NCBI RefSeq assembly: GCF_007859735.1
Contig: NZ_SIHI01000001.1
Span: 1,876,341-1,940,340, forward strand
Direction of reading: 5' to 3'
Source of the DNA: Thalassoglobus neptunius
GTDB lineage: Bacteria; Planctomycetota; Planctomycetia; Planctomycetales; Planctomycetaceae
Length of the DNA: 64,000 bases
Below are positions 25,881 through 34,560 of the stretch, one piece after another. A program made the position numbers and the translations under genes. Below the pieces are notes generated by a model, which saw only the letters and a list, made by a program, of their open reading frames with translations, searched no databases and was not told the origin of the DNA. The stretch's first letter is position 1, and each line of letters begins with the position of its first letter.

Positions 25881-26006
25881 TCAATTTAGCACTCCTTCAA
25901 GTTTCCGTAAGCACTTCCGCGCAAAAATCAGCAAACCCGCGATCCTCATTCCGAGCAAGGCCAGTGACGACGGTTCTGGAACCGGTTTGATGGCTTGCGT
26001 GTAGGT
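25881..26006 (-). pseudogene. Remnant of a PEP-CTERM sorting-signal protein (C-terminal tail)
   Basis: On the minus strand 41 codons read TYTQAIKPVPEPSSLALLG, then MRIAGLLIFARKCLRKLEG and VLN before a stop. This is the standard PEP-CTERM arrangement: a Pro-Glu-Pro motif, a hydrophobic membrane stretch and a basic end, used by EpsH/exosortase to sort surface proteins. An in-frame TAG stands 2 codons before the visible tail, and no open body lies upstream in any minus frame, so the gene is broken. The basic cluster is modest and the membrane segment short. A terminator downstream has survived. Confidence 0.65.
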
Positions 26007-26654
26007 CTACTTTCCATGCACATAGTGTGTTAAGGGGAATTGATCGAACGAAAAGCGGGAAAGGTCTCTAGACGATGAACCCCACATTCGAGGTGACCTG
26101 CGTTGCATGTTCCCTCAGATTGGTAATAGTATTCCAGTCTGCGCGGACGGCAACAGCCGAGATCCGGAAAATCCCAGCACTCAACTGTTAACAATTCTTA
26201 CTCAGGGGGATAGGTGCGACAGTGCGCATGATTGTGTGCCCAAACAGCATGGTGAGAGCCATAAAATAAAAAATCCCGGAAACAGAGAGTCCTAGGGGGG
26301 CTGAGGACTTCGATCTATTCCCGGGGGCGATGAGCGTCTTGCCGGACCATCAAAGGCTGCTCATCCCGCCTTCGATGAGGGCACCTTATGGCTTACGCAA
26401 AAGTGGGTCAACATGTGTTTTGATAAAAATGAACGTTGATCCATCTCTCTCAAACCCGAGCGGGCCTGCAAGTCGTAAGATGTTCTAGAAAAGCACTTTA
26501 CGAGCAACTGAACGCGAGGCAGCAGCCCGCAGAATCTGCCGATAGGGGACTTGCGCGTAAGTCCAGGAAACTCGTTCGCGAGGGCGTTTGCGTACGCTGA
26601 TTGAGGAGAAGCTGTCTGGGGATTCGAGATTGTCCGCCGTGAGAAATTCGTCGA
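26007..26654. other. Intergenic region with decayed sequence
   Basis: No intact gene was seen on either strand. It should contain what is left of the body of the PEP-CTERM gene, but translation of the minus strand gives only short frames. A small hairpin GATGAGC/GCTCATC lies at 26329-26365, and AGATGTTCTAGAAA near 26477 resembles the sequence ending and following the 99-bp repeat at 45.8 kb. Confidence 0.4.
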
Positions 26655-27632
26655 TCAGTTTGCCTGCTCGGAGGATCTCTTCCACTCGATGATGTCGTCC
26701 AGAATTTCGCTAAGCGTCAGGGATGGCTTCCATCCGAGAGTCTTCTGTAATCGGTCAACGTTGGGGACGCGGCGGCGTACGTCTTCGAAGTCGTTTCCAT
26801 AGGCTTCGGTGTACTCTCGAAAGTTGACGTCAACGGAGGAGTCGACTTTCGAGATGACGGTCTTTGCGAGCTCGTGAATCGTCACGGGCCGGTCGCTTCC
26901 GATATTGAAAATCCGACCGACCGCCTCGTCTGATCGGACGAGTTCATCAATGCAGCGAATGACTTCTTTGACATGGGCAAAGCATCGAACCTGTTGGCCA
27001 TCGTCATAAACGATGACCGGTCCGCCGTTCATTGCCTGATCAACAAAGCGTGGAATGACCATTCCGTAGTTTCCGACCTGACGAGGACCGACCACATTGA
27101 AGAATCGGCCGATTACGATCGGAAGCCCGTATTTCGCATGATAAGCGAGGGCGAGAAATTCATCGATGGCTTTCGAGCAGCCGTAAGCCCAGCGGGGTTT
27201 GGAAGTGGGGCCGAAGTGTAAGTCTTCGTCTTCGTCCCAGCACTCGTTTGGGTTCTTTCCGTAGACTTCGCTTGTTGATGCGAGGAAGAAGCGGCAACCG
27301 GTTTGAGTGGCGAGTTTCAAAAGCCACTCTGTGGGATAAATGTTCGTTTCGATCGTGCGGACTGGATCATCGGCGACGAGTTTCACTCCGACAGCGGCAG
27401 CGAGATGGTAGATAATGTCCTGGCCGCGAACAGCTTCGGTCAGAAGGACCTGATCGGTAATTGACCCAGTCAATCGCGTCAATCGCGGGTGACCTGCGAC
27501 ATGTGCCAGGTTATCTGGACGTCCGGTCGAGAAATTGTCGAGTACGGTGACTTCGTGTCCATCTTCGAGGAGTTTCTCGGTGAGGTGGCTTCCAATGAAA
27601 CCTGCTCCACCTGTAATCAAGCACTTCGACAT
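26655..27632 (-). CDS. NAD-dependent sugar-nucleotide epimerase/dehydratase
   Basis: Extended SDR enzyme of about 325 residues acting on an NDP-sugar in the cytoplasm. The ATG at 27632 is preferred to 27677 because AAGGA lies 9 bases upstream and the Rossmann start ([13 protein letters not shown], residues 5-17) follows at once. Other landmarks: [11 protein letters not shown] (adenosine ribose binding), LASTSEVYG and the catalytic YGCSK (Tyr and Lys of YxxxK), [11 protein letters not shown] and the NIGSDRP section. Similar enzymes are GDP-mannose 4,6-dehydratase/UDP-glucose epimerase relatives; the exact sugar cannot be fixed. A sulfotransferase gene lies upstream on the same strand, suggesting glycan biosynthesis. 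Confidence 0.88.
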   Translation of the reverse strand: MSKCLITGGAGFIGSHLTEKLLEDGHEVTVLDNFSTGRPDNLAHVAGHPRLTRLTGSITDQVLLTEAVRGQDIIYHLAAAVGVKLVADDPVRTIETNIYPTEWLLKLATQTGCRFFLASTSEVYGKNPNECWDEDEDLHFGPTSKPRWAYGCSKAIDEFLALAYHAKYGLPIVIGRFFNVVGPRQVGNYGMVIPRFVDQAMNGGPVIVYDDGQQVRCFAHVKEVIRCIDELVRSDEAVGRIFNIGSDRPVTIHELAKTVISKVDSSVDVNFREYTEAYGNDFEDVRRRVPNVDRLQKTLGWKPSLTLSEILDDIIEWKRSSEQAN

Positions 27633-27764
27633 TCTCTTCGTCCTTTGGAAACTCTCTCTGTTGTCACGCTCAACCATTCACATGGTTTCTTTGCGACGAT
27701 CATCTGAAATCAAAGCATCTCCTGATCGGAGACCTGAGCGATGATCTCCAAAGGATTCGAGCAA

Positions 27765-28913
27765 CTACGCAGCTTCGATCTGTCCATCATTGGGAGGGGG
27801 ATAACCGAATTCATCGTAAGCTGCGCGACAACGCTGGTAGACTTCCTTGACCCAATGCGGATCGCGGTCAAATTTATTTTTCTTGTACTTCTTCAGTTCT
27901 TCAACTTGCGGTTCGATGGCTGCTCGCATTGCGTCCACGTTTTGCAAACTGAGCTGCTCGTAGATCCGATTCATCTGCCCCAGCGGATCTGCAGCGAGCT
28001 CTTCGTACTTGACCTCGCACAAGTCCCCTTCGGGAATTGACCATTTGTTGGTCTGATAGCTGGTGAATCCCTCGTTGTACCATTTGATGACGTCATCCTC
28101 GAAGCCGCCCTTGGGGTTTTCTCCGAGAGTGTTTTCCGTGGCCATTGTTTGGCGCAAATGGCAGTTCGAGTTGAAGACATCGAACGGGTCGCGATAGATG
28201 TAAATGAACTTGGCCCCCGGATACATCTTGAGCAACGTCTGGATGCGGAACGTGTGAGAAGGGGACTTCAGGACGAGTTGTTTGGGCGTTCTCAATGTCA
28301 CTTTGCGGATAAGTGTGTCGAGTGCCGAACACCATCGCTGTCGATCTTGTTCTGAAATGGCCTCGATGTCGATGTATCGCCGAATGATCTCAAATTGATA
28401 GGGGAAGGTGACCATCAGATACGGTGACAGCTGTGTCATCACACACAACGCGACTTCATCTTCCTGCGCGACATCCCATCCAACGCGGACATTGTCCATG
28501 GGGCGGCTTTCGGGAATGAATGCCGCCGTTAATCGAGACGCGACTGTTTGTGTTGTCAGAAAGTGCCACGGAAAGACGGTCTGGTAGAGCGTGGTCGTTG
28601 TGAACTGCGGATCGGAATCCATCAGATTGTGGAGGAGGGTGGTTCCGCTTCTCCAGAATCCAAGGATAAAAATCGGTGGAGCAACTGGCTCGGTTTCGCG
28701 GATTCGACGCCCATACAACAACGACTCGACAGCGGCCATTGTTGAGTTGTAGAGAGCCATTGGTGGCAAAAGGGCGATTCTGCCTGCTTTGGTCCAACTC
28801 AGCTGAGGACCAAGTTTCATCAGATTGTACAGACCGGAAATCTTCATCCCATGCCAGATTGAGAACGGCCCTTGCGAGGAGCGCTTCGGCTTCGTCTTCT
28901 TTTCTTCCGACAT
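27765..28913 (-). CDS. PAPS-dependent sulfotransferase
   Basis: Transfers sulfate from 3'-phosphoadenosine 5'-phosphosulfate; 382 residues. The 5'-phosphosulfate-binding loop is GFWRSGTT at 85-92, and the 3'-phosphate-binding section YIYRDPFDVFNSN at 238-250 has the Arg (R241) and Ser (S249) expected. It has a basic, Ser-rich N-terminus and two weakly hydrophobic stretches near 45-60, so it may associate with the membrane. Bacterial members modify polysaccharides, lipids or proteins; here the neighbouring epimerase, glycosyltransferase and two sulfatases point to a sulfated glycan, an inference. Together with the epimerase it forms a likely leftward unit. Confidence 0.85.
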   Translation of the reverse strand: MSEEKKTKPKRSSQGPFSIWHGMKISGLYNLMKLGPQLSWTKAGRIALLPPMALYNSTMAAVESLLYGRRIRETEPVAPPIFILGFWRSGTTLLHNLMDSDPQFTTTTLYQTVFPWHFLTTQTVASRLTAAFIPESRPMDNVRVGWDVAQEDEVALCVMTQLSPYLMVTFPYQFEIIRRYIDIEAISEQDRQRWCSALDTLIRKVTLRTPKQLVLKSPSHTFRIQTLLKMYPGAKFIYIYRDPFDVFNSNCHLRQTMATENTLGENPKGGFEDDVIKWYNEGFTSYQTNKWSIPEGDLCEVKYEELAADPLGQMNRIYEQLSLQNVDAMRAAIEPQVEELKKYKKNKFDRDPHWVKEVYQRCRAAYDEFGYPPPNDGQIEAA

Positions 28914-29329
28914 GACTTCAATATTACTCCACTAAAGATTCAAGCTTGTTGCGGTCAATGAGGGTCGCTGCGACTGAGCAACTTGAAGAGCAGATTCGGG
29001 AGTTTCCCGGCTGAACGCAAACCGCATCTCTGCATTATCTCTCCATCGACAGAGCAAGCAACCCTCTCGACGCAATTCATTTGCGACAGATCGGAGTCTC
29101 TAACTTCGCCGATCGTGCCAGGACGAAACCCACAGAATCCCCGGAATCGGAACGCAAACACCGAAGTTGGCCGGAGCTTCGCAGAATCTTGTTTCGAAAC
29201 TCACTGCGAAATGTGGACGTTCACGTGTCCCGGCAGCGATCGAAGCGTGCTCGCCGAACACTTCAAATGCGTGACGAAGTCGTCGAGCGAAACAGCTCCG
29301 GGCGAGTGCAGAAAAGCGGTCGAAATGAT
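28914..29329. other. Intergenic region without a supported gene
   Basis: About 416 bases. Frames on both strands (for example 28983-29420 plus) have no recognisable content, and the longest overlaps the following SDR gene. No clear terminator or repeat was seen. Confidence 0.4.
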
Positions 29330-30193
29330 TTATCCGGCAGCACGTCGAGGCGGCAACGAGTCCTCAGCAGGGCCAGTCGCATCAAGTGAGGGGAATTTGA
29401 TGGAATTCTGTGGCTTCTGACCGATCATTTGCCCCGGAAGCGGAAACGCGGCGTTCCAGCCGAGAGGCAACGTAACTCCAGTGATCCAGCGGGCTTCGGG
29501 AGATGCCAGGAATGCCACCGCAGCCGCCACATCTTGAGGAGACCCCACTCCAAGCGGATGAGATCGTTCAAGCTCGGCGAGGACATCTTCATCGAATGTG
29601 GAGAGGTACTTCTTGAGCATGGGAGTTTTGACGAGTGCCGGGGCCACGCAGACCGCTCGAATTCCTTGCGGAGCCATTTCGGCGGCGATGGATTGTGTGA
29701 GCCCGATGAGGCCCGCTTTCGAGGCTGAGTAGGCCGGAAATCCTGCACATCCAGCGATTCCCAGGACGGACGCGATATTGACGATCACGCCGCGATCGGC
29801 GGTGAGCGATGGAAGAAAGCTGCGAATCACCCGCATCGCTCCCGTGAGATTCACATCAATCAGCGAAAGCCAATCTTCATCAGACGTCGACGTAAATTCT
29901 CCTGAATGATCAATCCCGGCGTTGTTGATCAGGACATCGGTCTCGCCGAATCGATCACGAACTTTCTCGCTCGCAGCATTGACTTGCGATTGGCGTGTGA
30001 CATCACACTCAATGGAAAGAACGTCGATATTACGTTTTTCGAGGCGTTTCAAAAATCGCTTTGGTTCTTCGTGCCAGAGCAGGGCAAGCTGAGCCCCTTC
30101 TTGTGCAAGCTGGTCAGCAATCGCGGCTCCGATGCCACGGTCATTGACTCCAGTAATGACTGCAGCCATGCCTTCAAAACGACGTTTCGACAT
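29330..30193 (-). CDS. Short-chain dehydrogenase/reductase
   Basis: Classical SDR of 287 residues, NAD(P)-dependent oxidoreductase. The start has GGAG 6 bases upstream. Motifs: AVITGVNDRGIGAAIA (cofactor binding, TGxxxGIG), DVLINNAG, the catalytic Ser in IASVLGIAG, and YSASK (Tyr and Lys). It resembles FabG-like 3-oxoacyl reductases and sugar dehydrogenases; the substrate is not deducible. The core ends near residue 250 with VTLPLGWNAAFP, a diverged form of the usual GGxxxx ending, and a 35-residue Pro-rich tail follows, which is unusual and may be disordered. Confidence 0.87.
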   Translation of the reverse strand: MSKRRFEGMAAVITGVNDRGIGAAIADQLAQEGAQLALLWHEEPKRFLKRLEKRNIDVLSIECDVTRQSQVNAASEKVRDRFGETDVLINNAGIDHSGEFTSTSDEDWLSLIDVNLTGAMRVIRSFLPSLTADRGVIVNIASVLGIAGCAGFPAYSASKAGLIGLTQSIAAEMAPQGIRAVCVAPALVKTPMLKKYLSTFDEDVLAELERSHPLGVGSPQDVAAAVAFLASPEARWITGVTLPLGWNAAFPLPGQMIGQKPQNSIKFPSLDATGPAEDSLPPRRAAG

Positions 30194-30470
30194 CCTTGTC
30201 TCCCCCCAAGATCAATTCGATTCCGTTGCACGCGATCCAATGCGTTTCACGGACGTCAGTGATTCTGATCGGTTTGGCGATTTCCGGCAAGGTGGATTTT
30301 CGCCTTCCACAAGCCCGAAGTTGGATAGGCGGAACAACTTGCAGCGGCAGCTCAGAGCATGTCGCGATTGTTTGGAGGGACTGTTGAGATTTTCGCTCGA
30401 TCGAATCGACAGTCACGTAATGGAGATTGCGGGGCGAAGGTTGATGGACGAATAGCTTTACCTGGGCTGT

Positions 30471-30908
30471 CTATTCGTCGATGTCATCACTGCATTGAAT
30501 GCAACTCAGATGGGGACGCATTTTATCGAGCGTCACATCGCCAATGCCGCGAACTCGCTGCACATCATCAATCGAGTGAAAGGGACCGTTCGCGGAGCGG
30601 TCGTCAACAATCGCTCGAGCAGTGACTTCGCCGATTCCTTCGAGTTGCATCCACTCAACCCATGTGGCGGAGTTGATATCGATCTGGTAGAGCGTCTGCT
30701 GTCCTGCCGACCGGACGATTTCGACTTCTGGTTTGCGTCCCGTGTTCTTCGCAATCCAGATAATTCCAGAAAGTGAAACGGTGCAGAAGCACATCGTCAG
30801 CAACAATCGGCGATCCGATTTTCTCAGCCCCAGCTCTGTTTGATTCGCTGTGGGCGAAGCATCATGATCACTAGGTGAATTGGCTGGCTCTTTGGAAGAC
30901 GAAAGCAT
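30471..30908 (-). CDS. ComEA-like helix-hairpin-helix protein
   Basis: A 145-residue protein with one membrane segment (about residues 35-55, TMCFCTVSLSGIIWIA) and a C-terminal helix-hairpin-helix pair (DINSATWVEWMQLEGIGEVT and VQRVRGIGDVTLDKMRPHL), the ComEA architecture. ComEA binds incoming DNA in natural transformation, while other members only use the domain for structural DNA binding; planctomycetes have such proteins without proven competence. It is transcribed leftward from 131 bases upstream of the end of the large Arg/Ser-rich gene. The ribosome binding site is poor. The remaining 40 N-terminal residues are polar. Confidence 0.78.
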   Translation of the reverse strand: MLSSSKEPANSPSDHDASPTANQTELGLRKSDRRLLLTMCFCTVSLSGIIWIAKNTGRKPEVEIVRSAGQQTLYQIDINSATWVEWMQLEGIGEVTARAIVDDRSANGPFHSIDDVQRVRGIGDVTLDKMRPHLSCIQCSDDIDE

Positions 30909-31039
30909 AGTCCGTAGCTCAGGCGGGAAGCGTGGAGGATCGCGAAAAGAGCCATTAGACCAATTCCGGTGCCTCTCTGCATTCGCCTGAACCGGTTTAA
31001 AACAACGTGCATCGAAGTGACTTTGGGCTGCGACTTAAG

Positions 31040-34000
31040 TCAGTCCCGATTGCGGGAGCGACTTCGGCTGGAGCTCGAACCGGAAGACCGACTTGAACCC
31101 GATGACCGCGACGAGCGTGACGCCCCTGATGAACGACTGCTCGACGAGCGTGACCGAGTCGACGGAGATGAAGAACTCCGCGATCGACTCGAGGATGACG
31201 ACGAACGGTTTGATGCCGAGGGCGTACTCCGCTGAGTGCTGGGAGACCGGCTCGACGTTGATGGAGTCCGTGAGCGACTACTGCTGCTGCCGCTTCGGGT
31301 GCTCGGTGTCGAGCTGCGGAGACTGTTGATCCGTTGCTGGAGCGATTGGCTTGAAGACGACCGCGAACTGGAACTGTTGGTCGACGGCCCCGCTCGTGGC
31401 GTACTGCTTGATGATCGCGGTGTGGTCGTCCGCTGCGGTTGAGATCGAAGTCGAGAGGAATCGATTCTCTGTTGAGGGTTCGAAGACCGGGATGGCTGTC
31501 GATTTGCTCGGTCCTGAGACGAATTCGTGCTCGGTTGGCGGATGGAATCAGTTCCTCCCTGACGCAAAGTTCTCGATTGGTTTGGCTGCGATCGTGTCGA
31601 AGGGACAGTCGTTGGTCTCGAACTACTGGAACGATCATTCCGGTTGGTTGAAGAGCTGTTTCCGGATCGAGAACGGTCAGTCGAAGGAGTGGTTGATTGA
31701 GTTCTGGAACGCTGCTGGAGCGCTTCGATCCGCTGTCGAAGCTCGCTGGGCTGTGTTGATGAGCGAGATCGGTTCTGACTCGAATCCGTGTTTCGAGACG
31801 AGTTGCGGTTCGTATTCTGTTGTTGCTGTCTCATCGCCTCGATTTGCAAGCGCAAGTCATTGGAGCGAGACGAACTTCGGTCGTTCGACGGAGTCTGTGG
31901 TGAAACCTGGCGTGGACTGTCAGCCTCTCGGTTCCGTGACGAAGGTGAGCTCTCCTGTCGGTTCTCGAGACGTTCTCGCAACGACGATCCGGAGGCTCCC
32001 CGCGACGGCTGACCAGAATCGGGCCTCTGTTCTGGCGATGTTGTCGGACGTTGCCGGGATGACTCAGGATTCTGAGAAGCAGCTCGTTGAGCAGCTTCAA
32101 TCCGTTCACGCAAACTGTTCATTGATGGTTGCGAAGAAGAGTTCCTGCTCTCCGAACCGCGGTCACGGCTCGAATCGGAATTCCGGTCCCGAATGGCATC
32201 AAGTCGCTCGCGGACATCCGAAGCTGTCGGGGTGTTGGACCCGGAGCCTGGACGGACCGTTGGATTTTCATCGGATCGGCTCCGTTCGCGATTTTCCCTC
32301 GATTGGGCTGTGTCGCGATCGCTTCCCCGCTCGGTGCGAGGTTGATCACCGCGATTCGATCGCGCAGCTTCTATTCGCTCCCGAAGCGAGTCCATGTCGG
32401 AACGACCGGAAGAATTTGAACTTCGCGAATCGGAACGGTTGGTTACTTCGCGACCTGAATTCCCCGGCGAGCGGGGATCCGGATCTCGGGAACCATCTCT
32501 TGATTCTGTGCGTTCACGAACTGCATTCAAACGGTCACGGATCGAATTCGAATTCGGGAGTTTGATCGACTCAGCACGTGAAGCAATGTCGCGATCGTTT
32601 CCGAATCGTCCGTCGCGGTTCCGATCGTCTCCGGAAGGGCGATTGCTTCGATCTTCCGGATTACGCCCATCCCGGTCATTGCCGAATCGTTCGCCTCCCG
32701 GACGGTCACCGCCCGGACGCTGATCACGATCATTGCCGGCCAGCGAACCTCGACCTCTCGGATCACCGTCGCGATTCCGAATTGATTCAAAGCGTGAACG
32801 GAAATCCGTCAACTCACGGACAGCCTTGTTCGACCGCTCTGAAATTCGATTCCGGTCGACTTCTGCGATAGTTCGGAAATTATGGTGATCCGGACGGCCG
32901 GGACGTTTGAATCGATCGATCGACTCACTGAGAACGGACTGTTCGAAGACAGATCGATTCCGAGAGCCATTTCCTAACGCAAGGAATGTTCGAGTGCGAT
33001 CGTAGGTGCGCGGCGGTCGGAATTTTTCATTCCGATCATAGTAGCTGTGCCAACTGACCAAACGGTCGTATGTTACACGGCGTCGTGGATTCTGGTAGTA
33101 GGCATAGATTGGATCGTAGGCATATCGTCGCTGATTGTAACGTCGTTGATGGACGAAGGGATAGATTCCCCGGTTGCGATAGATCGGAGCGTAATAGTCC
33201 CCGAAGTAATAGTGTCGATATCGCGGACGCACGAACAAATGCGTCAGAAGCGGACTGATCCCGATCCCATACCGTGGTCGGTATCGATAGCCATAGAATC
33301 GATAGGGGTAGGCGCGGTTCCAGAATCGAATTGGCGAGAAGAGGAGTCCTCTCCGGACGAGCGGGTAGTCCCAATATCCGGAACAGTAAACATATCCTCG
33401 CGGCGTCCATGAGTAACGCGAGGGAACCCAGATGTAGTCCTGATAGGGCTGTGTCCATCGTCCTGGCTGCCAGACGTAAGACTGGTTCTGATATGACCAG
33501 TTGCCCGGAACCCAGAAGTGTTCTTCAGACGGCGCAGGAACGTTTGGCCCCTCTTCGAGACTTTGTGGAGGCTCTGGCAAATAGCTCAACTCATCGGCAT
33601 CAGCGGATGTCCAGAACCCCGGAACCCACTGATAGCTCCCTTCAGTTTCCGCCCAGTATCCGGGAATCCACTGCTGATTGGGAGGAATGTCGCGCCACAA
33701 TCCGCTGACCCAGATGAAGTCATCGAGATCTTCATCCCAGGCCCAGTATCCGGGAATCCACTCGACGTTGTTTCCTTCAGGCATTTCTTCCGGAGGAATT
33801 TCGTCGATGAGATCGGGTGGATGTTTGGTAACTGTCAGCCCCGGTTCCGGGTCTGCAGAATATTGTTCGGCGAACGCTTCATGGATGGGGCCACGAGTCA
33901 GGACCTCGCTTTCCACATTGGCGGGATCGGCTGCTTCCGGTGGATCTGCGACATCCCCATCTTGATTGTTGTCTGTGACGGGTGGCTGAAAGTCAGCTGC

Positions 34001-34162
34001 CGGCAACGGCGGAGGAGGTGGAGAGCTCTGGGAAGTGGCATCGTCTTGAGCGTGTAGACCTCCCGTTGTGCCTAAGAACACGATTGAAAGTGTGCTTACA
34101 AACACAGTCGAGAGAAGCCACGAGGTCTTTCTGGCTGTCGAGTGCATCGAACGTCCAGTCAT
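31040..34162 (-). CDS. Secreted WxPGxW-repeat protein with Arg/Ser-rich repeat tail
   Basis: Very large exported protein (1040 residues from the chosen start; the frame opens at 34192 and Met at 34147 is also possible). A signal peptide (LLSTVFVSTLSIVFLGTTGGLHAQ) is followed by an acidic Pro-rich region, then seven copies of W-x-P-G-x-W (residues 145-260, counted from 34192), like the WXXGXW/YXWGXW repeat family of planctomycete surface proteins. Residues 280-410 are Tyr/Arg/Pro-rich. From 470 to the end the sequence is disordered and Arg/Ser/Asp-rich, with a short repeated helix LRERIEAxR at about 551, 603, 660, 694, 738, 780, 818, 906 and 951. Residues 960-1050 are nearly pure SR/SSS. Function unknown; a cell-surface or spacer role is inferred. 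Long opposite-strand frames here arise from its codon pattern. Confidence 0.88.
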   Translation of the reverse strand: MTGRSMHSTARKTSWLLSTVFVSTLSIVFLGTTGGLHAQDDATSQSSPPPPPLPAADFQPPVTDNNQDGDVADPPEAADPANVESEVLTRGPIHEAFAEQYSADPEPGLTVTKHPPDLIDEIPPEEMPEGNNVEWIPGYWAWDEDLDDFIWVSGLWRDIPPNQQWIPGYWAETEGSYQWVPGFWTSADADELSYLPEPPQSLEEGPNVPAPSEEHFWVPGNWSYQNQSYVWQPGRWTQPYQDYIWVPSRYSWTPRGYVYCSGYWDYPLVRRGLLFSPIRFWNRAYPYRFYGYRYRPRYGIGISPLLTHLFVRPRYRHYYFGDYYAPIYRNRGIYPFVHQRRYNQRRYAYDPIYAYYQNPRRRVTYDRLVSWHSYYDRNEKFRPPRTYDRTRTFLALGNGSRNRSVFEQSVLSESIDRFKRPGRPDHHNFRTIAEVDRNRISERSNKAVRELTDFRSRFESIRNRDGDPRGRGSLAGNDRDQRPGGDRPGGERFGNDRDGRNPEDRSNRPSGDDRNRDGRFGNDRDIASRAESIKLPNSNSIRDRLNAVRERTESRDGSRDPDPRSPGNSGREVTNRSDSRSSNSSGRSDMDSLRERIEAARSNRGDQPRTERGSDRDTAQSRENRERSRSDENPTVRPGSGSNTPTASDVRERLDAIRDRNSDSSRDRGSESRNSSSQPSMNSLRERIEAAQRAASQNPESSRQRPTTSPEQRPDSGQPSRGASGSSLRERLENRQESSPSSRNREADSPRQVSPQTPSNDRSSSRSNDLRLQIEAMRQQQQNTNRNSSRNTDSSQNRSRSSTQPSELRQRIEALQQRSRTQSTTPSTDRSRSGNSSSTNRNDRSSSSRPTTVPSTRSQPNQSRTLRQGGTDSIRQPSTNSSQDRANRQPSRSSNPQQRIDSSRLRSQPQRTTTPRSSSSTPRAGPSTNSSSSRSSSSQSLQQRINSLRSSTPSTRSGSSSSRSRTPSTSSRSPSTQRSTPSASNRSSSSSSRSRSSSSPSTRSRSSSSRSSGASRSSRSSGSSRSSGSSSSRSRSRNRD

Positions 34163-34560
34163 CAATGCGATCGCCAAAGTTGATTCGATCAAATGGCCAT
34201 CAAGGGAGTGGGGATTGCGTGTATTCTCGCAATCAAACAGTGAACTGGCAAATTTCCGGATGAGTTACATGTCACGAATCGCGACAAAAGATCGGCAGAA
34301 TTCGCCAGTGGCTGGTAGAGCATCTCGCGTTCCGGTATTTCGGAACCAATCTCCCAGAGTTGATGAAAGATTCAACACGTCGACTCAGCGAGAGCCGTAT
34401 CAGCATTCATAAGAACGACTTAGGCGTCCGGGGCGAGCTGTTGAATTCATTCCAGAATTGCTCGAACGTCGGATGTGGCACTAGCGCAAGAAAGTATCAA
34501 TTTGACCCTTTGCGCAGTCCGAAAGACGACAGCCCACAATAAGGCCCACAATAAGATTGG
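34163..34560. other. Intergenic region without a supported gene
   Basis: About 398 bases upstream of the Arg/Ser-rich gene and downstream of the glycosyltransferase gene. It presumably carries the promoter of the former. No convincing frame, hairpin or repeat was seen. Confidence 0.4.

Noticed and set aside
28983-29420. 145-codon plus-strand frame next to the SDR gene
   Set aside because: No domain, and its end overlaps the conserved SDR gene on the other strand.
31351-32565. 404-codon plus-strand frame opposite the Arg/Ser-rich gene
   Set aside because: It is the reverse reading of the repetitive Ser/Arg codons of the 1040-residue protein, with no signal, domain or ribosome binding site.
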